Below, piece by piece: positions 1 to 11,938 of a DNA stretch of 64,000 bases. A program made the position numbers and the translations under genes. Where the stretch lies: positions 372,001-436,000 of the forward strand of contig CP119646.1 of assembly GCA_030078075.1 (NCBI GenBank), in the 5' to 3' direction. The notes under the pieces are model-generated. The model searched no databases and was not told the DNA's origin. It saw nothing but the letters and a program-made list of their open reading frames with translations. Position 1 is the stretch's first letter, and each line of letters starts with the position of its first letter. Origin of the DNA: Crithidia sp. LVH-60A. Lineage: Eukaryota; Euglenozoa; Kinetoplastea; Trypanosomatida; Trypanosomatidae.

Positions 1-15
1 ACACAGATTAAGGCG

Positions 16-2616
16 TCAGATAGTGCCTGCAACACCACCGGCCTTCTGCGACGGTGCCTCCTTAGTCTTCGGTTGACTAATGTGGACGCTGCGGGGGCCT
101 TCCCCCTCGTCCTCGTCGTCTCCGCTGCTGCTACCGCTGTAGGTCAGCGTCGGCAGTGCCGGTCGCGCCGCGATGTCGGAAGCGGGGCTCTTGCCACCCG
201 GGCTGCTCGCGTCGTGCCGGCCCTGCGCTGACCCCGACACGCCGTCCTCGTCAACGTCCAGCGTGGTGGCGATGGTGTAGTAGACCGGCCGGCCAAACAC
301 ACGCGGTCCGCGGTGGACGTAGTGGTCATCGGCGGTCACCCACATCCCCTGGAAGAGTTCGTGCGCCGGCTTGCCATCCGTTGTTGTGGAGGCACCGCCT
401 CCTACTCTGTCCGTCTCCCCCGAGTGTGCGGAGGACGGGGTCAGCGGCCCGCGGGAGTTGTTCAGCTCGCCCTGCGCCTGCGAGCTGCCGTGGTGCGACG
501 AGGCACGCAGCGAGGACCCACCCGCAGCAGCACGGAAGCCAACCGAGCCCTCCTCTCCCAACGCACCCGGCGACGACGGTGAGGCCAACAGAAGCATCTT
601 GGCGTGCTGCAGACGGGCGGCAGCGGCGGCCGGCGGTTCGTGCCGCGGTGGCGCCGGCGGAGGGACGTGCATGAAGACCGAGCTGGCCGTCGTCCCGTTG
701 GTGCGGTTCATCTCGTCGTCGTCCATCGTCAGAACGTCCGCCTTCCTCCCTGTCGCGATCGCCGGCAGCATGGACGCGCGAGAAGAGCGTGCCCCCAACC
801 GCGACGACGTGGAGTGGCGGTCGCGCTGACTGCGTGGTGGCCGCGGCGGGGGCGGTGACGGCCGGTCGGGACGTGCGCCGTCAGCGGTGCGGGCCGTGTG
901 GGCGGCGTTGTCCCGCTCCCCGTCGCGGTGCACGCCGCGTGCGCTGGTCGGTAGCGACGACGGCGGCGGCGGCAGCGCGGAATCGCTCGACTGCCACGGC
1001 TGCGCCGGTGCGGGAGTATACAGCAGGGGATGCGGGTTGCCGTAGACGACGCTGGCGCGCGTGAGCGTCTCGCTGTACGGCATTCCCCGCAGCGCCGCGT
1101 TGCCCTCCTTCTTCGACGACGTCGTCCGCTTGCCGTGGCGTTTGGTGCTGCTCGTCCGCGCGCTGCTGCCGTTGCCACGACGACGGGACTGGTAGGCCTC
1201 GGAGGCGGCGCCGGGGTAAGGCGTGCCGTCCACCCGCTCCACCAGCTTTTGGCCGCCCGTCACCTCGCCGCGGAAGGTGATGGTGAGCTGCTGGCGGTGC
1301 TTCACGAGGGCCTTGTGGCGCGACTGCCCCGGTGCGGCCTCCACCAGCTCCTCCTCCCACGCCTGCTCACGCGGGTCAACAGGGGGCAACGGGGCCCGCA
1401 GCAGCGTGCGGTGCTGCTTAAAGGCGCCGTGGTTGCGCAGCGCAAGGCGGACGGAGCGGTATGTCTCCACGACCGCCATCGACATGGGGTGCTGCGGACC
1501 CAGCAGCTCCTGCGTCGCCCGCATCGCGTTCTGGAAGAGCGTCAGCGCGTTGGTGTACTCGCTCGTGTCCTTCGACGCCCCCTCACGCGACGTGTTGATC
1601 TGCGCCACCGCGAGGTTGTTCCACGCCGCACCCCACAGTGCTGCGTTCTGCGACTCGGCGATCTGCGGCGCGGCGGCGGCCTCGAGCAGCAGCGCCTCGC
1701 TCAGCTCCGCCTCCTCGCCCGCCGCGCCGTCCCCCTTGCCGCGCCGCGAGGTGGCAGTGGGCGAGTTCTGGCGGGCCACGGCCGCGGCGATGCGCTGACC
1801 GCGCTGCCGCTGTGTCTCGAGAGCGCGCAGCATGTCGATCGCCTCGAGCGCGGCCGCCGTCGCCTTGTCGTACATCCGCAGCGCGTTGTACGCCGCACAG
1901 GTGTTGAGGGCCACCGAGGGAGAGGCCATGTCGTTGTTCTCCTCCAGCTGGCGGGCCGCCTCGAAGTGGCTCAGCGCCTGGCGCGGCTGGCCACGGTTGC
2001 ACTCCACCACGCCCATGTTGTTCAGCGTGGTGGCCTTCAGCTGGTCCAGCAGGGGACCCGGCAGGTCCTGCGCGGAGGTATCGTCGAGCCGCATGAACGC
2101 CTCCCGCAGCACCTTCATCGGCTCCTCAGTGGCAACTGCCACGGACGGCGTCGCGCCACTGCCCAGCGCCGCGTAGCACTGCTCCATCGCCATCGTGTTC
2201 ATCGCCAGCACCTCGTGCACAAAGTCCTCGCCGACGGCGGTCAGCACGGCATCCTGCGGAGGTGTGCGCGGCGGCGGAGTGGCACCGCCCAGCACCGCAT
2301 CCTCATCGTGACCGGTGTATCCGCCGTCGCCGTCGGCTGGGGGCGGAGAAGACGGTGCGGCGGCGAGAGGCATGGCGTTGCCCGCGGCGTCTGCTGGGGC
2401 GGTGTACGCGGTCGAGTTGCGCATCCCCACTACGTAGGAGGCCCGCCCACCGATGCTGTGCCGCAGCAGCTGCTGCTGGCTGAAGCGCTGCCGTGGGGAG
2501 GGCAGACCCTTGCTGCTGCTCGGCGCCGTTCCGCCGTCCATCTCGTGCTCGGCGGTCGAACCGGCGCTGGAGAAGCCAGCGGGGTTGTAGCTCGCCGAGT
2601 CCTGCTGCATCATCAT
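16..2616 (-). CDS. TPR-like repeat protein, otherwise uncharacterised
   Basis: An 866-residue reading frame ending in TGA at 16-18. I chose the first ATG of a Met-Met-Met start (2614-2616); the frame stays open upstream only because it runs into poly-A/T sequence. Residues 1-130 are Ser/Pro/Ala-rich and look disordered. Two helical blocks at about 190-265 and 322-395 have the Ala/Leu/Asn/Tyr spacing of tetratricopeptide repeats (for example LNNMGVVECNRGQ and WNNLAVAQIN). The rest is low-complexity Ser/Arg/Pro sequence, with one more ordered patch near the C-terminus (about residues 775-805, around HELFQGMWVTADD). TPRs usually mediate protein-protein contacts; no catalytic motif is visible. 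A trans-splice acceptor candidate lies about 45 nt upstream. The function is unknown and the TPR call is by eye only. Confidence 0.75.
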   Translation of the reverse strand: MMMQQDSASYNPAGFSSAGSTAEHEMDGGTAPSSSKGLPSPRQRFSQQQLLRHSIGGRASYVVGMRNSTAYTAPADAAGNAMPLAAAPSSPPPADGDGGYTGHDEDAVLGGATPPPRTPPQDAVLTAVGEDFVHEVLAMNTMAMEQCYAALGSGATPSVAVATEEPMKVLREAFMRLDDTSAQDLPGPLLDQLKATTLNNMGVVECNRGQPRQALSHFEAARQLEENNDMASPSVALNTCAAYNALRMYDKATAAALEAIDMLRALETQRQRGQRIAAAVARQNSPTATSRRGKGDGAAGEEAELSEALLLEAAAAPQIAESQNAALWGAAWNNLAVAQINTSREGASKDTSEYTNALTLFQNAMRATQELLGPQHPMSMAVVETYRSVRLALRNHGAFKQHRTLLRAPLPPVDPREQAWEEELVEAAPGQSRHKALVKHRQQLTITFRGEVTGGQKLVERVDGTPYPGAASEAYQSRRRGNGSSARTSSTKRHGKRTTSSKKEGNAALRGMPYSETLTRASVVYGNPHPLLYTPAPAQPWQSSDSALPPPPSSLPTSARGVHRDGERDNAAHTARTADGARPDRPSPPPPRPPRSQRDRHSTSSRLGARSSRASMLPAIATGRKADVLTMDDDEMNRTNGTTASSVFMHVPPPAPPRHEPPAAAAARLQHAKMLLLASPSSPGALGEEGSVGFRAAAGGSSLRASSHHGSSQAQGELNNSRGPLTPSSAHSGETDRVGGGASTTTDGKPAHELFQGMWVTADDHYVHRGPRVFGRPVYYTIATTLDVDEDGVSGSAQGRHDASSPGGKSPASDIAARPALPTLTYSGSSSGDDEDEGEGPRSVHISQPKTKEAPSQKAGGVAGTI

Positions 2617-2658
2617 GCGACGCGTCTGGTGGGACGTAGAGTAAAAACGTCTGCTATT

Positions 2659-2660
2659 CT
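2659..2660 (-). promoter_or_regulatory. candidate spliced-leader acceptor AG for the TPR-like gene
   Basis: On the minus strand a run of T and C (2,664-2,690) is followed by the first AG here, 43 nt before the ATG at 2616. This matches the pyrimidine-tract-then-AG rule for trypanosomatid trans-splicing. It is a positional inference only. Confidence 0.45.
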
Positions 2661-2880
2661 TTTGAAAAAAAAAAAGGGAAAGAAATGGAAATGGAAACAA
2701 AGCACACGGAGGGTGACAGTGTAGCGTCGACACAAAAAAAAAAAAAACTTGCGTGTGCGGATCGAACTTTTCTTTCCTCTGCCGATACTGTACTTTTTTT
2801 TTCTTGTTCCTCGCTGTTGTTGCGCCTCCCCGTTCGGTAAATGACGAGTCGTGCGTAAGGATGCTGAGGCGGCGAAGGTA

Positions 2881-4383
<1,503 letters not shown>

Positions 4384-6444
4384 TTAACGCCGCTGCCCAG
4401 ACCGACTCGCCGTTGAGGCGGTGCGCTGCGGCGGTTGCGGCTGTGTGCTGGCGGGACTGCACGTTGTTGAGTGCACTGTGTCACGCAGCGACTGCACCCG
4501 CTGCTGCATCGCACTCAGACGCGAGATGCGCGAACGCCGCTCGCGATCGACGCGCATCGTGTCGGTTGTCCGCTGCGCCACCCGCGACGCCAGCTCTAGG
4601 TCTGCCTCCAAGCGCCTTCGCTTCCGGCACAGCTCTGTCAGCTCATGCGTCATCGCGAAGGTGCCCTGGCCGTAGCGCGCCTCCTCGGCGTACTTGTTCA
4701 GCGTGTCGGACACCTCGCCTGTCTTGAGCACGTAAAGCTTCATCTCCTTCTCCACCTGCTGCATCTGCTGCCGCTGGTTGTTCGCCCTCGCCTCGAGCGC
4801 GGATATCTCCAGCCGCATCTCGCTAATCCGCTGTGCACTCTGCATGTCCGTCTGTGAGATCTTCTGCTGCAGGTCGGTGATGGTCTCGTCGAGGCGGCGC
4901 ACCTCCTCGAACTGCTGCGACGTCGCGTCGTAGGCAGTCCGGGCCGCATCCACCTCAGCACGGCAGTTGGCCTCCTCCGTCTCGATGTTCGCCTGCAGCG
5001 CCTTGGACTGCTCCTCTACCTCCCGCGCAACATCCTTGCGCACGCTGGCCGTCTCGCTGAGCAGGTGCGCCACGCTGCCGTCGACGTCGCCGACGTTGGT
5101 GCGCAGCCACTGCTTCGCCGTCTCGTAGTAGTCGTAGACGCCACGCCTGTAGTGCTCGGCGAGGAGCTGCTCTCGCTGCATTCGCAGCTGCTCCAAGCTC
5201 ACGCCGGTGTCGAAGATCCAACGAGGGGCATTGATGTGGGTGAGCATGAGCACTTGGTGAATGCGGCTGATGTTGTTGGCGAAGCGCAGCGCCGTACAGG
5301 AGGAGTCGTAGAGATCGGGCCGCCCGCTAATCGTGGTGATGGAAACGAGTGTGATGTAGCCCACCAGCGCAGGCTCGAGCAGCGTCGTCAGCTTCGTCTC
5401 CTTGAAGTTCGGGTCCCCACCGCCGGCGGCCACCCCGGCCACGCGCTCCACCGTCTCGATCAGATGCGCCACCTCCTTGCACAGCGGCTCGCGAATCGCG
5501 GCGAGGTCGACGAAGGTCAGCGTCGCCATCGACCGCCGCCCGGTGCTGTCGACGGGGGCGTACACGTGGAACTGAATCACACACGACGTGTCGACGTGCT
5601 TGCGCTCTGGCAGCAGCACCGCGCGACTCGCGTCCTCTAAGAGACGCATCTGCGGCAGAGGCACGAAGCCCAGCGGGGGCGGGAACTCCACCAGCGGCAC
5701 CGCCTCGCTCGTCTCCGTCTCCACCATCTTCGACCCCCGCGTCGTGAAGGCGGAGTAGGTCACCGTGATGCCGCCCGTCATGGCCACCTCCGAGCCCTCC
5801 TCCCGGCCGTTGGCGTTGCCGTGCCCACTCGGAGCTCCACCCTGGTCGTTCTCCTTGTTCCCGCCGTCGCGGTGGTTGCGCATAATCACCTTGCCGCTGG
5901 AGGCCATGCGCTCCAAGAGGTCCGCCGCCGCCAGCTCCACCAGCCCCAGCTCGTTGTGGTGGGGGCTACCGTAGAGGGTTTGACTCCGCCCACTCTCGGG
6001 TGGTCCGTTGACGAGAAAGACGTAGCTCTGCCCCGAGGTGCAGTTCGACACGCACGGCGCTACCACCTCCTCGTAGAAGCGGCTCGTCGCACCGCCGCGG
6101 TGGACGCGGGTGACGTTGAAGGGCTGCGACCACCCACCAGCGGTGGTGCCCGATGCCTGGCTCGACGGGGGAGAGGAGGAGGAGCCTTTGTGGTCTGATG
6201 AGGCGGACTCCTCACCGTCCGGCTTCTGCAGACGGATCGACGTGCAGCTGGACGACGCCGCCGTCCGCTCGACCGCCGACATCACCCGCACGTGGCTCTC
6301 CACCCCCTTCAGGATGTTCTTCACGGCATTCTGCTGTGGTGGTAGGGTGCTGGTGGTAGAGGGCCCGGCGCGTGGCGGGGGGAGAGACGCGTTCGAGGCA
6401 GACGCTGCCTGGCTGAAGGACTTGCTGCGGCTGAACGCCTCCAT
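4384..6444 (-). CDS. kinesin-related protein with a degenerate motor domain and a coiled coil
   Basis: A 686-residue protein. Residues 1-105 are Ser/Ala-rich. Residues 108-400 can be matched to a kinesin motor: a P-loop-like NGPPESGRSQTLYG at 146-159, a switch-II-like FVDLAAIREP at 311-320, and the late motor block FKETKLTTLLEP (347-358) leading to LRFANNISRI (386-395). The P-loop Lys of the GxxxxGK[S/T] motif is Arg (position 153). The SSRSH switch-I motif is not recognisable (DTSCVIQFHV at 285-294). The Gly of the switch-II DLAG motif is Ala. Residues 415-640 are strongly heptad-like, so a coiled coil is likely. The fold relationship is well supported. Loss or weakening of ATPase activity is an inference. 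A non-motile microtubule-binding or scaffold role is possible. Confidence 0.8.
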   Translation of the reverse strand: MEAFSRSKSFSQAASASNASLPPPRAGPSTTSTLPPQQNAVKNILKGVESHVRVMSAVERTAASSSCTSIRLQKPDGEESASSDHKGSSSSPPSSQASGTTAGGWSQPFNVTRVHRGGATSRFYEEVVAPCVSNCTSGQSYVFLVNGPPESGRSQTLYGSPHHNELGLVELAAADLLERMASSGKVIMRNHRDGGNKENDQGGAPSGHGNANGREEGSEVAMTGGITVTYSAFTTRGSKMVETETSEAVPLVEFPPPLGFVPLPQMRLLEDASRAVLLPERKHVDTSCVIQFHVYAPVDSTGRRSMATLTFVDLAAIREPLCKEVAHLIETVERVAGVAAGGGDPNFKETKLTTLLEPALVGYITLVSITTISGRPDLYDSSCTALRFANNISRIHQVLMLTHINAPRWIFDTGVSLEQLRMQREQLLAEHYRRGVYDYYETAKQWLRTNVGDVDGSVAHLLSETASVRKDVAREVEEQSKALQANIETEEANCRAEVDAARTAYDATSQQFEEVRRLDETITDLQQKISQTDMQSAQRISEMRLEISALEARANNQRQQMQQVEKEMKLYVLKTGEVSDTLNKYAEEARYGQGTFAMTHELTELCRKRRRLEADLELASRVAQRTTDTMRVDRERRSRISRLSAMQQRVQSLRDTVHSTTCSPASTQPQPPQRTASTASRSGQRR

Positions 6445-6459
6445 TAAAGGGGTCTAAGA

Positions 6460-6461
6460 CT
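6460..6461 (-). promoter_or_regulatory. candidate spliced-leader acceptor AG for the kinesin-related gene
   Basis: Reading the minus strand, a T-rich tract (about 6,470-6,497) is followed by the first AG at this site, 15 nt before the ATG at 6,444. Placement and tract are typical of trypanosomatid trans-splicing, but no transcript data are available. Confidence 0.5.
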
Positions 6462-6537
6462 GAAATTTACAGAGGTCAAAAAAAAAGACAAAAAAACGTC
6501 TTTTGCTTCACAAGCGCGGATGCGTGCTCGGCTTGGC

Positions 6538-6567
6538 GTGTGTGTGTGTGTGTGTGTTTGTGTGTGC
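6538..6567. repeat. GT microsatellite
   Basis: An almost perfect run of GT dinucleotides broken by one TTT. A similar GT run lies at about 7,429-7,447. Such tracts are common in trypanosomatid spacers, and I see no TTAGGG periodicity here. Confidence 0.8.
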
Positions 6568-7971
6568 GGGAGCAGTGGATATACGACGTGCTGTGGTACA
6601 CTATCCAAGAAAACGTCGCACACAGACACGAGTGGCCCGCAGTGCTTCTGATCTTTCAGAAAAGCGGGAAAACCCAACAAAACAACGAATTTGCAGATCA
6701 CAGCGTTGGCGTCACGAGCCGAACGGAGAGAGGGGAAATGCGTGGGAGGAGGAGAGCGCGTACCACCCGTAGCTCCTGTAAATCTGCTTTAACTCTATGA
6801 GAATTGCGAAAAAAAAGAAAAAAAGACAGTCACGCACGGTAATATGACTGTGAAGGAGCGTGTGACTAGGAAGCACGGCTCTGGCGGTTGCAACTCTCCT
6901 GCCGCTGCTACTCGCCAAAGAAAGAGAGAAAGAGAAAGATGAAGAAGCGTTGGGAAAGAAAGAAGAGAAGAGAAAGGGAGGAAATAGAATGAAAGCGTGT
7001 CTGGGAACGACTGAAACACAGAGATAAACTTTCAAGATCGTTAAGAGCATCTTTTTGAACGATCGCCAACACCACGCAGCACTGCTGAGAAAGAAAAGGA
7101 CTCAAGACAAGACAAGGCGAGGTGATGAGTCCGACACCAACCACGCAGTGAATTGAGCGATCGAATGTCTGTTACCATTTTGGCCCCTTCTTGCTTTCGT
7201 ATTGCGGTGTTCGTCGCGTTAAGGCCGCTGCTGTCAAACTTGCAACCACCATGTTTTGTTTGTGTGTGTTTTTTTTCCCGCTGATGCTTTATCTATCAAA
7301 ATCAAGACGGCACCGATTCGTTCCTTGCTAGCACCGCCTGTCCAGTTTCGCCCTCCGCAGCCATGTGCGTGTGCGACGCCGTAAGTGACAATTGGCAATA
7401 CGAGTTCAGCCTTCATCTCGCGGGTATTTGTGTGTGTGTGTGTGTTTCTTCATTCAATTTGTGCGGTAGTCGAGTGCGCAACTTTTTTTTAGGATGGCAT
7501 AAATACTCAGTGCGTGCACTTTACAACAATATTCGCTTCACGCGAGCCATCGGTTCTCTCTCTTTCTCTACCCTTAAACTTTTTTTTTGTTCAGTTTCTC
7601 AGTAGACAATGCCTTCATCTTCAAGCGGTCAGGAAAGGGAGACGGGTAAGAAAGGGGAAGTGCTTGTCGCAGCAGCAAGCTCACCAGCGGCGTCGCACTG
7701 GCGATACCCGGAGAAAGCAGAACCAAAGCGCTACGTAGAGCAGATATCCAGATAAAGGGGAAAATAATTAAAAGTCGCAGGCATTTTCACCTTACACCTC
7801 CACAATCAGTGCTTAGCACCCTACAGGAAAGATGGTTTCGACAAAAAAAAAGAAGAGCGGCCAAAAAAAAAAGTTCAACTTAGAGAAACACCACTTAGAT
7901 GTTGCCGTTGACTCTACGATCGATATGGGTAAGTCAACAGGGCGGCTCGGCGCGACAGGTCACCACCGCCA

Positions 7972-9543
7972 TCACAGCGGGTGCACGCGAGCTGGGGAGC
8001 TCTGCGCGCTGACGTTGCCGCTGTTCGTGCCCTTCCGCTTTGTCCGGCCTGACAGCCCACGTGAGGTGCTGCGCTGACTTGCGTGGCCTGACGCACCCGT
8101 GCTGTACAGCCGGCCTGGGCGGCTGCCACCGCTGCCGAGGAGGTAAAAATACGAACTCCCGTCGCGCGGGGTGCGGCCCGCCGGCGGCTCCGAAAGCGAC
8201 CCGAGGCTCAAATTCAGCCCGTTGTTCTCACGCGATGCGGTGGCGGTGTTGCTGTGGTGGTGATCACGGCTCAGCCCCGCGCCGGCCTCAAGGTACTGCG
8301 AGTGCGGCGGCGCCGTCGCGGCGAGGTCCGTCGTCAGCGCGTGGGAAAAGCCAGACCCATCGCCGCGCCGGCGTGCGCTGCCGGACGACGTGCGGTGTCG
8401 GTCACCGTCACTGGTGGACAGCGCGAGGTAGTTCGACGCGCCGGGTTCGGCCTGGGCACTCTTGCCGGGCCGCGTGGTGGCGGGGACGGTGGCCGCCAAC
8501 ACCTCGAAGCGCGGCCCGCTGGTGCCGCCAACAAAGGCGCCGGTGTCGCGGGAGGCGGAGAGCGCGGGGGGGCAGCGGCGGCGGGCGGCACCGGCGTCAG
8601 CAGCGGCGCTGTTGCTCGCGAGTTCCTTCTCGGCTGCGGTGCGCGCCGCCCGTGTGGGTCGCGTCTCGCCGCGATCGACGGCCGTCTGCGCTGCCAGCCG
8701 CGGCGAGCCGGCGTCGTTGTTGCGTGCCGCGTGGCGGCGCACACCGTTTGCCGACACGGTGCGGCGGCCTTGCGGGATGCGGACGACGGCAGACTTCTTC
8801 GGCTGACTCGCCCCAGTGCGGCTCACGCTGTTGCTGCTGCTGTCCACCGCGTCTGCGCTCACGGCGTCCACCTGCGCGTTGTTCGGCAGGGACGGCTGGG
8901 GGCTGTTGACGATGCTGGAAAAGGCGGAGTTCTGCGCCTGCTTGCCGCGGCGCCGGCGCGATGGCGTCGTAGCGTCCTTCTCGCTGGCGGTGGCCCGTCC
9001 CTCGCTGGGAGCGCCGTGGGGCACTGCGGCCAGGCCAGCCTTGGAGGCGGAGATGGTGGACGGGGCACGGTTGTCAGCGCTGCTGTTCGTCGGACTCGCC
9101 GAGGCGGCGGCGTTGCCGGCCGCCGCGATGTGTGCCGACACCGCCACGTTGACGGCGTCGACGTAAAACTTCTCCAACTCGCGCAGGCGTGCGTTCAGCC
9201 ACTGGTCGCGCTCCTGCAGCTGCAGCGCGTAGGCGCAGCGCAGCTTGATTACCCACTCCGCCGTCTCCACCAGCTTCCGCTGCAGCTCGCCAACGCTCTG
9301 GCAGTGCAGCGGGTTCATCTCCAACACCGGTGCCACCTCGGCAGCGCGACGGGTTAGGTGCGCCGACGTCTGGCTTGACGTGGCGTCCCGCGGCGACGTG
9401 ATGTGGGGTGTGCGCGGCGACATCTGCCTGCTTGTGTGCAGCCGCGACACGCTGCCCTGACCCACCGGCGCGGCCGCGCTCCCGTTTGCACCGCCAGCCG
9501 GAGAGTTTCGGTGGATCTTCGTCATGTTCAATGCGGGAATCAT
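7972..9543 (-). CDS. basic, largely disordered kinetoplastid hypothetical protein
   Basis: A 523-residue frame ending in TGA. The first ATG is at 9,541-9,543; a second in-frame ATG six codons later (9,523-9,525) is an equally plausible start. The only ordered-looking part is residues 83-142, an amphipathic helical stretch (VGELQRKLVETAEWVIKLRC onward) likely to form a coiled coil. The rest is rich in Ser, Ala, Arg, Thr and Gly with many RR/KR pairs. I recognise no domain and no signal peptide. It may be a cytoskeletal or RNA-associated protein given its charge, but this is a guess. Confidence 0.65.
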   Translation of the reverse strand: MIPALNMTKIHRNSPAGGANGSAAAPVGQGSVSRLHTSRQMSPRTPHITSPRDATSSQTSAHLTRRAAEVAPVLEMNPLHCQSVGELQRKLVETAEWVIKLRCAYALQLQERDQWLNARLRELEKFYVDAVNVAVSAHIAAAGNAAASASPTNSSADNRAPSTISASKAGLAAVPHGAPSEGRATASEKDATTPSRRRRGKQAQNSAFSSIVNSPQPSLPNNAQVDAVSADAVDSSSNSVSRTGASQPKKSAVVRIPQGRRTVSANGVRRHAARNNDAGSPRLAAQTAVDRGETRPTRAARTAAEKELASNSAAADAGAARRRCPPALSASRDTGAFVGGTSGPRFEVLAATVPATTRPGKSAQAEPGASNYLALSTSDGDRHRTSSGSARRRGDGSGFSHALTTDLAATAPPHSQYLEAGAGLSRDHHHSNTATASRENNGLNLSLGSLSEPPAGRTPRDGSSYFYLLGSGGSRPGRLYSTGASGHASQRSTSRGLSGRTKRKGTNSGNVSAQSSPARVHPL

Positions 9544-11640
9544 TGTGCTTAGTAGTTCAGTACCTTTGATTTGGTATTGTGTGGTAGAAGGGTATACTGC
9601 ACTGCGGTATCTAAATAGAGAGAGAGAGAGACTCCGCTTGTTTCACGCTTCACGCCGAACAGCAACGGAAGGTCAAGGCGTTAAAGATTGTGTGAGAGAA
9701 AAATATGAGAAAATCGCCAGCAACACGGTAGCACTCCGAGAAAAAAAAAATCAACACAGACAGCTCTAATAAGAAGAAAAAAAAACTATGTTCAAATCGA
9801 AGATAGAAAGAACAGAAGAGAAAAAGGTACAAGAAGACGCAACACTCTAGACGTTTAAAAACAAATGAAACACAACGATGAGAGGGTCAGCAGGCTCCCT
9901 TTGACAAGGTGGGTTTCTTTTTTGGCTGATTTTTTATTATTAGTATGCCTCTTTGTTTCACACTTGACAGACGTCTCAGAGAGAGAAGATAAAACGCTCG
10001 TTGAGCTGTATCCAACGCCCAACGGAAAGCGAAGAGAATAGAAAATTGGAATATTTTTGTTCGAGGTTCAAGGTGTGTAGTAAGTGGGAAAGAACGATAT
10101 ATGAAGAAAGATTGGCGATCCGTGTGGGTAGTATCCGAGAGCCTCTCCGAAAAGCCCAAAGATTTAATCCTCCGTGCCTTTTTTTTTTTCCAAATGGTGC
10201 GTATGTGCGTGTGTTTTTGTGTGTATGTGTGTGGGTGTGACTGTTTGTACACGTTGGGAGTTTTTTTTATGTCGCACGCGCTCTATGAGGCAGAACGAGA
10301 ACACAAGTTGTAGATTCACCTGAGAGACTCACTGAGGGAATCGATGAAAGCAGCTTGCGCGGAGAGGTGGGCGTGGCGCAAATACCGACTGCTTTAAAGA
10401 GAGTAGAAGCGGTTGGAAGTCACAGGACAGGAGGATTGGGGAGTAATGAGGAGTAGAGTAGCAAAAGCACGTGGACCTAAAAAAACAACCAGAAGATATA
10501 TAAACTTTTTTCAGAAAAGGCGCCACAAAGTAGCGAGCAAATAAGAAGAGAGAAACACGAAGAACGAAACTATGAAGAAGCCGCCGCTTTGCAGTTATCA
10601 AATCACTGAAAAAAGGAGCAAGGAATTGAAACGGATCAGAAAAGCGGGCAAGCAGAAGCACAACGGGTCGCGCAGAGCTTCGCGAAGACAAGCCAACGGG
10701 TACTACTTTCAACGAATACACACACAGAAAAAAAAAGAGTAGCAAGAGATGCGCTAGACAATTCCTTAAATGTTGTCTACAGTGTGTGAACGCGCTGGAT
10801 AGTGGAGGGTAAAACTGGAGAGGAATGTGGGTCGAGTATAACGGCCCTCTTGCGACGAATTTTACGATACGCCTCTTTGGGCCGCAATGGTACAACGGCA
10901 GACAAACAATTTAAGACAGCACACAGCTCAGCTCACTGTAAAAGAGGGAGGAAAAAGAAAATAGGTAGGGGAAAAGATGGTGAGAATGTGTGAGAGAGCT
11001 AGAACGAATGCTGACACAGTCTACCATTGAGATGAGAGGGGGATGAGAGAAAGGATAAGGCACCCGCCGCAGTGAGGGAAGACGCGTTCAACACAGCACT
11101 CGAAGACGCCACGTGGGCAACAGCCAGAAAAGGAAAGTCGCGTTTCTTAAGCAACGAGCCACCTTTAAAGAAGTTGTCCTTTTCGCGCGTTTCTCCTCAA
11201 ACTGCTGTCTCCACTCGCCAGTCCGTCACGCAGCGCACAGCATTGATGCTTTCTTTTCCCTCGTCTACTCCTCCACCACATTCTTCATGCGGCTGCGTCG
11301 GCAATAAGCAAGGCGCACACAACACGACGGCAACGTGTACTCGCCCATCATATCCACATCTAATGCGCGCGCCTTTGCCTCACCTTTCCGGTCAGCACAC
11401 GCCGGCACCGTACGCGATATCGCACGCCTTCCACCAAGGAGACAAAGCTCAGCTTCCGAGCCTACGCCCACGATATTCATTTTTTGTTGTTAATGTTTGT
11501 TGAAGTACAAATGATAAAATAGAGTGGAACTAAATAAACAAAAGGAGAGAACACAGAAGCCAACTCTTCACTTTTACCGTCGATCGAGCCACGCCGACGA
11601 GAGGAGCCCCGAAGACCCCCCACCCCAAAGAAAACACAGG
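9544..11640. other. long spacer with no gene seen
   Basis: About 2.1 kb between the disordered-protein gene and eL19 copy 1. The plus strand is purine-rich with GA and GT runs (for example 9,617-9,631 and 10,200-10,245). No ORF has domain content or host-like codon use. It is long enough to hold small ncRNAs such as snoRNAs, which I cannot identify by eye. Confidence 0.5.
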
Positions 11641-11938
11641 GGAAAAAAAAAAAAAAAAAAGGAGGGGGGGGGGGGGCAAACCCAACAAACAACCCCCCGG
11701 GGGGGGGGAAAAAAAACAAACCCCCCCCCCCTCCCCCCCCCCCCCCCCCCCCCCCCCCCCCGCCGCCCCCGCGGGGGGGGGGCCCCCCCCCCCCGCCCCC
11801 GCCACCCCCCCCCCCCCCCCGGGGGCCCCCGCGGGGGGGGGGGGGGGGCGCGGGGGGGGGGGGGCCCCCCCCCCCCAACCCCCCCCCCCCCCCCCCTCCC
11901 CCCCCCCCCCCTTCTTTTTCCCCCGCCGCGGGGGTTTT
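11641..11938. other. poly-C/poly-G smear, probable artefact over the eL19 copy 1 tail
   Basis: Nearly 300 bases of C and G runs with a few A runs. It begins exactly where eL19 copy 1 should continue into its GC-rich Lys/Ala/Pro tail and 3' flank. At the boundary (about 11,911-11,940) the sequence still resembles a blurred version of copy 2 before it becomes pure homopolymer. This supports misread sequence, not real DNA. Confidence 0.75.

Larger units (their letters stand above)
6445..7971. other. spacer with no gene seen
   Basis: Contains the 5' UTR side of the kinesin-related gene and the 3' UTR side of the gene ending at 7,972. It has GT microsatellites and purine tracts. Open frames are short, lack recognisable domains and show none of the GC-rich third-position bias of the neighbouring genes. 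Confidence 0.6.

Noticed and set aside
1030-2724. 564-codon plus-strand open frame opposite the TPR-like gene
   Set aside because: Arg/Val/Leu/His-rich shadow of a GC3-biased gene, with no domains and the opposite orientation to all host genes.
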